DNA of 64,000 bases from Ptychodera flava (taxonomy: Eukaryota > Hemichordata > Enteropneusta > Ptychoderidae), in the NCBI RefSeq assembly GCF_041260155.1, contig NC_091948.1, positions 318,501 to 382,500 of the forward strand, read 5' to 3'. Both the position numbers and the translations under genes were made by a program. The notes beneath the pieces are model-generated. The model made no database searches. It saw nothing but the letters and a program-made list of their open reading frames with translations, and had not been told where the DNA came from. Positions 46,525-56,005 of this stretch are shown here, piece by piece (positions within the stretch are counted from its first letter, which is position 1; each line of letters opens with the position of its first letter).

Positions 46525-47160
46525 CATAGAACTTGCATGTACATATTTCGAAGTGAAAATAATTAGAGAAAGAGAGAGAAAGAGAGAGGGGGAGGGGGAG
46601 AGAGGGAGGGAGGGAGGGAGGGAGGGGAGAGAGTAAAAGAAGAAAACGTAAACTCCTTTGCAGATGGAGATCTTGTGACAGGATCTGTCGTAGGAAGACA
46701 GAATGAATGTTAACGTTGTAATTGCTTGTATGGTGAGGTACACAATAATCACTCACATGTCGAAAATATAAGTATCGTGCTGATAAGATTAAATTATCGT
46801 TACCATTGTAATTGAAATATTTATTTCTCCCATGCACGTATGTTGACTCTGGCTATCGTGAGGTGTGAAAGATCACATGACCTATATACATACTACTTTT
46901 TTTCGCTCACACTTAACACCGGTGGTGGGCTAATGCTTTGGAAAACCATGGATGTTTTATAAAAAAATAAACTAAATATGAACTATGCTCAGGCTGTTTG
47001 AAACACTTACAGATTGGAATTATCGAAAATTGTTGTGGTAGTAGCAATTAATGCTACGATGTGTTAACTTTGTTGTTTAAGGTCATAGAACTCGCACGTA
47101 CATATTTCGAAGTGAAAATAATCAGAGAGAGAGTAAAAGAAGAAAACGTAAACTCCTCCC
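46525..47160. repeat. Direct repeat pair of about 80-130 bp, one copy with an expanded GA tract
   Basis: At 46525-46655 and 47077-47158 the sequence runs AAGGTCATAGAACT, then TACATATTTCGAAGTGAAAA, then a GA-rich tract, then AGTAAAAGAAGAAAACGTAA and ACTCCT. In the left copy the GA tract is expanded to about 75 bp (46563-46632) with GGGA and GAGGGAG units; in the right copy it is only about 10 bp. Confidence 0.85.
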
Positions 47161-48800
47161 TTTTGGGAGGATCAACAGCAGCTGTGGTGGTCGGACGGGT
47201 TTCTTCCTCGCTCTCGCCTTGTTTTCGTCTTATATACCGCTATCATCATAGTGGAATATCGGCAACTATCGTGACCAGGAGCTTCCAAACAGGTGCCGCC
47301 AACTAAGCTGTTCGTGCAAAAAGGTGTTCGTGTGAAGTTTTTCAGCGGGCGGGCAAATTTCAAAACCAATCAGCGGGCGGGGAGAAAATATCGATATTAC
47401 TGTGGGCGGGGAAGAAATTTCAATACTTTCAGCGGGCGGGGAGAAAATTTTTGACAGTGGGCACCGGAAAATACGTAGAGGGAGGGGAAAGCGGCGTGCT
47501 TGATAAAACTTGAGGAGAAATTAAGCGCCTAACTTAGAGGGCAATAACTTAGAGAGCAATGTTCCAAGTATACTACTAACTGCTCGCACGGTTTTGCGTT
47601 GTTCTGGGGTGCCTAGTGGGCATCTAGTTTGCAATGGGAAATTTCAGTAGTGGGGAGAGGGCAGCTGGGAGCTTGAATTGTTGTGGGGAGTGGGGAGCGG
47701 GCAGACTGTAGATACCGGAGGGCAGTGGGCATCAAAATTCAGTGGGAGGGCATATTTTCAGCGTATGCCAGTGGGAGGGCAGTTACGAACAGCTCTCACT
47801 TTCCCCTCCAAATTTTAGGTCAGGGTCAAAAATAAGAAAAATCGGTATATCAGCCTTCAAAACGTGTTTTGTGATGATTTTGCGAAATTCATGAAATTTA
47901 CCAGTTGGCGGCACCTGTTCCAAACTTCTACAAGCTGTTGTCTGATACTGGTGTTGGTGTTTTTGAATGTTTCTCGTCTCGTTCAGCGTTCATCGACTTG
48001 CAATTGCTGCTTGTGTTTTGCAACGGAACGGCACGGTTCTCAGTGTCTGCCATTGTATTGAACGCTGCCACGTATCAATTGCCGAACCGGACTTGTGTGG
48101 AACAGGTTTTTGATGACAACTTTGTATCTTTGGTCAGTGGTCTGCTGACAACACAAGGTACATTTTCTATATCGTATCACAGATAATGTCTTCTAAAAAA
48201 CTTGTATGCAACAACCGACTGAAAAAAACATTTTGTCTGATTCGATTATATTTCAATGCACAGAATGCGTCGAGTTTTACTTGTGTGAAACCTGCCATTA
48301 CTCTACAACAATAGCGCCAAGCAGCAGTTCTAGTCAAGGTGGCTACGGAGGCAAGTTCGTCACTATTACGAAGAGTGGTCATACTGGTTAAAGTTTTAAT
48401 CTTATTCACCATCTTGCAAAGTGCCAAAAAGGTTTGACTGATTCATCGCTATCTTTCGCCGTGTCGCTGAATTTTCTAATGGTATGAGACCTGCATTTTT
48501 ATGCTTATAAAATTTGTTTCTGCGGCTATTAATCGTATCCTGCAGTTCTGATTTAATAAACCTAAAGATGGTGCATACTAGGAGCAACTCTCACTGTGTT
48601 GACAATTTCGATTTTAAAAGGTTTAGCTGGGCAAAGTGGTTTTCTCTCTCGTACGGATACTGCCAACGAGGTATACACGTTTACACCTGGTGATATAACG
48701 ATGGTTGTATGCAAATGCGTGAACATCAGATCATTATATTTGCATCATATGCAGGTGTTTGATCTAAGCGATCCTGCCAATCGTCGGTAAACATCTACTG
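47161..48800. other. GC-richer repeat-derived region, gene content unclear
   Basis: 47295-47910 has repeated CAGCGGGCGGGGAGAAAAT words and GGGCAGTGGG words, with a 20-bp inverted pair at its edges (AGGTGCCGCCAACT at 47300 and AGTTGGCGGCACCT at 47903), so it may be another inserted element. 47905-48186 is an open stretch (FYKLLSDTGVGVFECF and FIDLQLLLVFCNGTARF) that I cannot assign; it could be the 5' part of the LINE that follows. Confidence 0.35.
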
Positions 48801-49148
48801 TTTGCAGCAGCATAACTTTGTACTATTCACTGCTGTCGATCATTATGAGCGGCGACGCACAACTAAATCCTGGTCCAATAAAATGTCCGTGCAGATTGTG
48901 CGAGAAACCTGTCAAGGGTAACCGGCGAGACATTCAATGCGCCACTTGCAACACATGGTATCACACAAAGTGCATTTAGGGAGCAAACTGTTATTACGGC
49001 CGGGGGTGGACCGGCAAATTCTTCTTGTGCGTCAGTCAAAAGAAGTGAAACCCCCCGCCGATTGCCCTCAAAAATCGATGACCCCTTTTAAGATGACAAA
49101 AATTTCGTGACCCCCCCCCCCTCAAAAAAACCCACATACATTGCTTAA

Positions 49149-49432
49149 GGTAGAACGCCCCTCGGGACAGATATCAGACTCTCAAAAATTTTACCGTCTT
49201 AGTTTTTCGAAAATCCAAAATTTAATTTCCCCCCCACAGAGTTAATACTGGGATGGCGGCCATTTTGAATTTCAAAAATTGCAAAATGTTGAGCAATTTG
49301 TTTTGCTAGTTCCGAACTTTGCACGGTGACCCCCGATTTTTATTGTTGATTTGGTAAGAGAGTGGTTGAAAGTTTCGTTTGAGAAAGTTTGAGCAAAAGT
49401 TTAAGTCTTTCACTTTCGAGGTGCATACTACC
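49149..49432. mobile_element. TTAA MITE copy 5, complete
   Basis: 284 bp, TTAA on both sides (49145-49148 and 49433-49436). Ends GGTAGAACGCCCCTCGGGAC and GAGGTGCATACTACC; middle marker GGCCATTTTGAATTTC. This is the best-preserved copy and defines the family ends. Confidence 0.9.
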
Positions 49433-50059
49433 TTAAGTATTGATCCAATTTTGAACGATATAAACGTTTTATTACCGGTGCATATATACTATATAACATT
49501 ATTTGAAAATAGATTTTTCCAAGACCCTGCTCTTCTTCCTGATCTCGTATACACTATGTACTGTGTCCCTAAAGGTTCGAAAAGTTCTTCAACACTTGTG
49601 CTGCTGCCAATTTCATGAATAACAACATAATCATCCTCTTCCTCGGCTAAAAGGTCTGAGTCTGATATGTCACTGTCAGTTTCTTTATCTGTATTTTGGA
49701 CAATTTCCAAATGATGTATGATTTTTCTCTGACTTTCCATGCTATTTTGTTCTCTCTTGAGTATATCACAGGAAACTGCCTTGATTTTTGTCGCCTTTGT
49801 TCCCTTTGGTTGTCAGATTGTGATAAATTAAGTATCTGTTAAGTTCATGTACATATAACTTCTTAAGTGAACCATTCATCACCATGGACAACCAATCATA
49901 ATCCTTGTACTGTTTTTCTTGCTCTTCCTTCTTTTGCTGTCTTCTTCCACTTCTTATCACTCGTGTTTGTTTCAACAATGTCAGATGTTGAAGACAACTG
50001 ATGACATGCCTTCTTTCACTGCATACTTCTGTGACACTTCCTTGATGCTGTCATGGTAA

Positions 50060-50991
50060 AGGACCGTTCAGTTTTTACGGCCGGTGGGTGCGGCAAAATC
50101 CAGGGGGGTCGTCGTAATTTTGGAATCCGCGAAGGGTGGGTCATCTTTTTCTCACTGGTAGGAAAGAAGGGGGTCACCACATTTTCAAAAACATAATACC
50201 TACAATAAAGTTCACTTTATGCCATGGCCATGATCGACCCTCTTTACCGGCGGGCCGCCTTCGGAGGCCCACTACAATAAATATACTTTATGTATTACCC
50301 ATGACCCTCTTAACGGCCAGAGGCCTTTGGGGGCCCACTCCAATTAGGTTTACGTCATACAATGGCCATGATCGACCCTCTTTACCGGCGGGCCGCTTGC
50401 GGCGGCCCACTACAATAAATTTACTTTATGTAATACCCCATGACAATCTTAACGGACGGACGCCTTCAGCGGCCCTGTCCAGTAAAGTTTACTTTATGCA
50501 ATTGCCATGATCGACCCTCTTTACCGGCGGGCCACCTTTGGTGGCCCACTAGAATAAAGTTGACTTTATGTAATAGTCCATGACCCTCTTAACTGGAGGG
50601 TTGCCTTTGGCGAACCACTCCAATAAAGTTTACTTTATACAATGTCCATGGACATAAGTTGTCTATGGAAATGAAGTTAAAAATTGCCTTACAGTCTTCC
50701 TAATTAACAGGCGTTTGCATGGATGTGGCTGAGAAGTTTGTGCACAGGCATCTCTGCTACAAGTGCGCCGCGTACCGCAGTTCAAATCCAAACCGTGCGG
50801 GTAAATTTGACATATGGGTTTTGGTTATTTTTCAGCGAGAGGGGGGGGGGGGGGTCATCAAATTTTTTCGTCTGACAAAGGGGGGGGTCATCTTTTTTTT
50901 GACGAAAAATGCAGGGGGGTCTATATTTTTTTGAACACCGGCGACAAGATTTTGCCGGCCCTCCCCCAGGCCGTAAAAACTGAACGGTCCC
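50060..50991. mobile_element. Nested smaller Harbinger-like element, 932 bp
   Basis: Ends (A/G)GGACCGTTCAGTTTTTACG at both sides in inverted orientation, followed by GCCGG-rich sequence and GGCAAAATCC. TAA flanks both ends (50057-50059 and 50992-50994). The ends resemble those of the larger element that hosts it, so they are probably related families. The interior is mostly tandem repeats plus two poly-G tracts (50840, 50880). Confidence 0.78.
50222..50650. repeat. Tandem repeat of about 138 bp, 3 copies, each of two half-units
   Basis: CATGATCGACCCTCTTTACC recurs at about 50229, 50367 and 50505. Between these lies a diverged half-unit (CATGACCCTCTTAACGG type) about 69 bp away. Both halves contain GCGGGCC or similar and end in AATAAA.TT.ACTTTAT. 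Confidence 0.85.
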
Positions 50992-52505
50992 TAAGTGATA
51001 CTTGGTTTTGTCTGAAGAGTCTGGTAATGTTCACTCTGGGCTGCCAGTCATCGGATTGTCTTGGTTGACCATCATCATGTACATTTGGAGTATCAAATAC
51101 ATCTCTGAAATGGTAGGGTCTACTTGGATCTGGGACGGGTTGCGGTATTCTGTCCATTTTGGGTCCAGTGAAGGGGTAGAGGTTACACAACTCACATTTT
51201 GCTCTTTTTCAAGACAGCCCTCCTCCATGTATTCCATATACAGTTCACCGATATGGAAATGGTTGTGTATAAAATTGAATATTTTTAGATGTAAGTCGAA
51301 CCTGGGATAGCAGCCCTTGCTCGTACACTGGATAGTCTGGTATATTCATGGACGCAGTTTGAGTTATTGTAGAAATACATATTTTCAGCTCTCTCAGAAA
51401 CATGTGCCTTTACATATTCATTCAGGACAGGTGCTCCATTAATTCGCAAATTTTATTGATAAGTTTATTTATCCAGATAAGTTTCACATCTTTCTTGAAA
51501 ACTGGTCAGATATCAAAAGTAGTACTGTGCAACAGCACAAGGGGAACCTTTCAACATAAGCCAGATTTGTGGCTTGCACATGTCATTGCCTAGCTTAAGC
51601 CAAAGACTGATAGTAATTGTTCATTTGCCCTCAGCAAGCTCTATTTACAAGTAGATTAGCCTGTATAGAGTTCCTGAGGCAAGATGTTCATGTAACAGAT
51701 AAATACATATACTATTATTTAGATTACAGTGAAATGACTTCAGGGAACGAAATTATCAAGTTCAGAGAGTCATTTTTATTTCCTAGAATAGTTTTGTACA
51801 CTGAAACTCCTTTTTGACGGGATCGATACTTCTGAAAATCAAGTGACCCTCCCCCTCTATGGTGTGTGAAAAATACATGACACCCCTTTGCAGTTTTCAA
51901 ATTTAAGGTGACACCCCCTGGATTTTGCCGGCCCAACCCCCGGCCGTGATTACTGAAAGCTCCCTAATATACCTTCATACTGTGAATACGAACATCTTTC
52001 AACTACATCTGACGAGTGGTTTTGTCAACCATGTCAATTTCCCCAGATCAGTGACTGTTTTTTTCGACGAAACAACGGAAACAAATGTCACGGACTAGTT
52101 TCATCACTGATGAATCACTGATGACGAAGCATACTCTTCTTCAGGTGTTCGCAATGTCAACGAACTCTCGTTTCTTTATCTTAATGCACGAAGCGTCAAG
52201 ACGGTGCGTAGGAAAGATCGACTTCATTAACTTAATGACCTCGATACTATAGCCGGTGATCGCCGCGATTGCGTTGCTGTAACTGAAACGTGGCTAAACG
52301 AGTCTGTAAAGGACGCTGAAATACAGGGTTCTGGTCATATTTTATTTCGTAAAGGCAGAGAAAATGCTTACAATGGTAGAGGGGAGACATCATGTGTTTG
52401 GTGAAATCACGTATATCATCAATGCGTATAGAAAAGATCTTGAAGATCATGGTCATTGAAATATCACCAGCTAGAAGCCATAAAATGGCAATCATTCTCT
52501 GCTAT

Positions 52506-52935
52506 CGTTTATACGGTAGCGTATTCGTGCCATTTTTTGTGAGAAAAAAATTTGAAAATCTCGTAATTACGAGATTCTGATTCTCGTAATAACGAGTTTT
52601 TGATTCTCGTAATGGGAGAACTTAACTGTTTAAGTTTTTTTTTTAAGAGACGACAAGATGAGCTGAAAAACCTGCCTATTTGTCGACTTTTCATCGGTAA
52701 AAGGTAAAAATGTCTTAGTATGATTGAACTTTGACCCTACGTCGAATTTTACCGATTTCGATGCTTGCTAGGTGCATTTTTGGCGATGGAAAAGAAAGTG
52801 TGTGGCAATGAAGTGACATCCCTTTGGTAAAGTTAGGCTGTATTGAATTTTGTAGCGCATGTGTATATAGTATAATGGCTGTATTGAATTTTACAGTGCA
52901 TAATTTGACCATCATCGGAGCCTGAGGCCCCTATG
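52506..52935. mobile_element. Single-arm relative of the 3.4-kb-region fold-back element
   Basis: From about 52640 the sequence follows the right arm of the fold-back at 4330-4823: GCTGAAAAACCTGC, CGACTTTTCATCGGTAA, CCCTACGTCGAATTTTACCG, TGCTAGGTGCATTTTTGGCG, TGTGTGGCAATGAAGTGACA, ending CCCCTATG at about 52933. 52555-52620 is a cluster of CTCGTAATTACGAG-type short hairpins. The 5' part may belong to the element or be a separate short repeat. Confidence 0.72.
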
Positions 52936-55900
52936 ATCTCATAGGTACACGCTGCCACACGCCGTGCTGAAACGACTGTAACACCCCATCAATAATCAGA
53001 CATCACTTTTTGAAAGCCATCGGACATTTGCCATGTTGTATTGCACCGCGCTTTACTGAAGCATTGAGCTGCTTTACAACGGTCCTGTAATGTACAGCAA
53101 AGATACGTGATGCTCTAACATGCGAAGCACATGAAGGTACCCTGTTAAATTTGGGAATGGTCTATGTACAGCTCACCGAGTCAATGTTTGGCAACGAAAT
53201 TCTTACGATGAAGCATACATCTGTATTTTATCTGGAATAAGGTTGAGATCGCGGTTTGTTTGGCATATCCAATAATAAAGAAGCGCGAAATATCACATGG
53301 TAAACACCACTTCCTGGTGAACAAATATACAAATTATAACAAAATGAACCAGTTTCACTTTTCGCTTTTCATCAAAAAGACAACATGGACGAATAAATGT
53401 TAACAAAACGACATACCATAAAAATTATCCTATCATATCATTATGCGTGAGCTTTGTGTTCAATCTTAAAATTGTAGCCACGTTTGGATAAAGTTTTTAC
53501 CGTTGCGCAGGCATTTTATTTGTTTAGTTTCATTTTGTACATAATTGACACCCATCCTTTTTTCATTTCTCATTCATTTGATTTTTTTACAACAATAAAC
53601 AATCATAGCTGTCAAAGTTAAGAGTGTCAATTTCACAGTATCACCATGGATGTCAGTTGGGAGTGTCAATTTCACAGTATCACCATGGATGTCAGTTAGG
53701 AGTGTCTTTGAAAACAAAAACTACCGTGGCCCAAAAGTACGTGTTCTTCGTATGTAGTAATTTCTCTCCGACCACAGTCCCCTGTGATCTTTTCTGCTCT
53801 TGGACTATGCGCCTCATAGACGTGTGTACATATGTTTGAGAAAAACCAAGTCAGGAAATGAAATGGATATTTCGTATAGGGATTGTGCTACCATGTCATC
53901 TTCGACGTTCGATTTTACAGTGAAAAGTAGCAAGTTCATCTATCATGTAACCATCGACTGTTCCCTATCATTCTCAAAATCCATACCTGGTACTTAATTT
54001 GCTTCACAAACGCTCGTTTCGTGTGATTTTCGGCCGAACTCGACGGACACATAGCTAAAACATAAGCGTGAGCAACATTCCAGTGACATGGCTGTTGGCA
54101 AACGCTGCTATGTTTCCACTGTTTTGGTTCAGTTTCTTAGAAATGCATGCAAATGTATTGTTTTGCGCTACAGTAAAAGAACGGGCGAACTAAAGTGAGT
54201 AGACAAATGAAAAGCCTAACTGTTTCAATCAAATCGACCTATGTAGCGATTAGAGAACAAAGTTTTAATATATGGACAGTCGTTTTTTCAGCAGGGTGGG
54301 TGTACATGCCAGTGCGTAGACTTGTTGTATTCTAACGGAAGAAACAACCTGGCAGGCAAAACTCGAGAGCAAACCATAAATCAATTTTGAAGGAAGGAAA
54401 CAAATCTGATCAACAGTAAATATATATGCTGTGAATCTCCCAGTGGGAGTTTTGATGTTTGCTGGCTGTCATGGCGTGCAAGACTTCTTGTTGTGTCGAA
54501 AGCAAGAATTAGATTCTAACGTCGTCGACTAGATGGTTTGCAGATATACGTTTGATGTTTGTGTCGACTTTGAAAAAAATGTGGGAGTTCGGTATAAACG
54601 TATCAACCCTTGCGTAAAATAAGTTTCTTCCTTGAACAGCTGGAATAGTGAGACCATTTTAATTTCAAAACCATCTAGCGGTGTAATCGTTAAAATTATG
54701 GGTTCATTATGCATTCAATTTTTTTTATATTGTTTATAATCCTCTCGGATTGTCCTACTTTCTATTTTTACTTGCAGTCTAACTCTGATTGTTCGATAAC
54801 TGTACGGAAGGCCACATTGTAAGTGCTAGTTTGGCTGTTGACGAATGCCGCTAGCTTTCCAATAAAGTCGTTTTAACTGATGCGAAAGGGTAAATGTATA
54901 GTAACCATATCGTCTGTGCGGAAAATAAACTAAAGCTGTCAGATTTTTACTTGCCTTACTCCATCTTTACTAACTTTCGTAGACTTCAAATTAGGAGAAA
55001 ATTTGAAACAATAAGTACTATTCTGGCAGGAGTGTGAAGAAGTGGACTAATGTTCCTCTGTTTGCGACCATCGCACAGGGATGTCACAATGTAACATTGA
55101 TTGCATTTTCACATTTGATATTGGACGGGTCAACAGCTGTAACTTTCGATGATACTTTCATTGTCTTCTCTCATAAAACAAATACAGTTTCGCTTCTTCT
55201 CCTTTAAATTTTCCAGAATGAACCCATAATGCACTTTACACACTATGCAAGACGGTGATATTTTTGACAGAAAAGTTTCAATCCCAACTCCAATTAGGCT
55301 GCCAATAATAATACGGACATGGCACACACATACAGACCGGATTTGAACAGTTCGGTTACGCACTGTGCGAGGGTGCGAACTATATAAAGAAGTTGTATTT
55401 TACAGACTTCAGAAAGACAGAGAACAATACGTCACAAGTCATAGCTACCAGAGCTTCAACAATTTAATAATATAAATACTAAGGGACCGTCCTGTCAATT
55501 TTCTGAAATAGCAATGCTTGTAATTCATTTCGATAACATATTTTATTGCGGATCGAGAAAATATGATCATATTTTATGCAGTGATAGCATACTTCATTCC
55601 CGTTTAATGGCACCGCTAGCTTCCAATGTCCTGGTTGATGAAACTGCAAAACGATACAAGTGAATCCATGGCATCGATTGATGTTTTATATATTGATTGA
55701 TATTTGACAGTTTTTATTTAATTGATGTTAATTGACAAATCATAATGACTAACAAGACAATGTGCTACATTCAACCTTTTACCTACTTTAGTCATATAGT
55801 CTTCCGGATTTTCCCGCCAAAGATAATATTCACGACATGTAAGTCGCTCCCAAACACAATCACTAACACACATGACGACTTTCAAGACCTCCAAAAGGTT

Positions 55901-55980
55901 CTTACAGAAAGCTGAAGTTCATAAAACCTATGCTACAATATTCATGATTTTGAGAATCTTAAGATATTTTTACATTTCTT
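52936..55980. other. Intergenic region between the LINE/fold-back block and SLC5-B
   Basis: About 3 kb with no supported gene. It holds a 39-bp direct duplication at 53620-53702 (GTGTCAATTTCACAGTATCA type). Near the right end, AATAAA on the minus strand (55713-55718), about 290 nt past the SLC5-B stop, is a possible poly(A) signal. Confidence 0.45.
53624..53702. repeat. 39-bp tandem duplication, 2 copies
   Basis: TGTCAATTTCACAGTATCAC followed by CATGGATGTCAGTT, present twice back to back with the spacer GGGAG. Confidence 0.9.
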
Positions 55981-56005
55981 TACTGCTAACTGTTACAGTA
56001 GTATA

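Larger units (their letters stand above)
49489..51240 (-). pseudogene. Transposon-borne gene with a SAP-like segment, interrupted
   Basis: Minus-strand coding sequence in pieces: LDPKWTEYRNPSQIQVDP and overlapping KMDRIPQPVPDPSRPYHFRD, then WQPRVNITRLFRQNQVSL (to about 51000). The inner element interrupts it at 50060-50991. It continues as HDSIKEVSQKYAVKEG, then RSGRRQQKKEEQEKQYKDYD, WLSMVMNGSLKKLYVHELNR and YLIYHNLTTKGNKGDK (about 49978-49780), and an acidic tail with LLAEEEDDYVVIHEIGSS. The helix pair L..LYVHELNRYLIYHNLTTKG resembles a SAP DNA-binding motif; similar proteins of unknown role are, to my recollection, spread in transposons of cnidarians and lancelets. There are frame changes, so this copy is not functional. 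Confidence 0.55.
48979..51964 (-). mobile_element. Harbinger-like transposon inserted in the LINE PHD finger
   Basis: The ends are inverted repeats: GGGAGCAAACTGTTATTACG at 48979 and, read in reverse from 51964, GGGAGCTTTCAGTAATCACG; both continue into GGCCGGGGGT. Flanking bases are TTA (48976-48978) and TAA (51965-51967), fitting the TWA target of PIF/Harbinger elements, though not an exact duplicate. It carries a minus-strand gene remnant (51240-49489), a smaller related element (50060-50991) and a TTAA MITE (49149-49432). Confidence 0.72.
48800..52505 (+). mobile_element. LINE 5' part: 2A-like motif, PHD finger and endonuclease, split by a 3-kb transposon
   Basis: Left block (48800-48978) encodes LLSIIMSGDAQLNPGP followed by the PHD-type zinc ligands CPCRLCEKPVK, QCATCNTWYHTKC. 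The right block (51965-52505) continues the PHD finger with SDEWFCQPCQ and then the endonuclease start: LSFLYLNARSVKTV, CVAVTETWLNESVKDAEI, HILFRKGREN, LVKSRISSMRIEKI. A PHD finger ahead of the endonuclease and a 2A-like word are known in CR1/L2-type LINEs of marine deuterostomes. RT is absent (3' truncation or later loss near 52505). Stops and shifts show a dead copy. Confidence 0.75.

Noticed and set aside
46430-46837. Serine/leucine/proline-rich frame on the minus strand
   Set aside because: It is read through a GA-rich microsatellite; no start context or homology.
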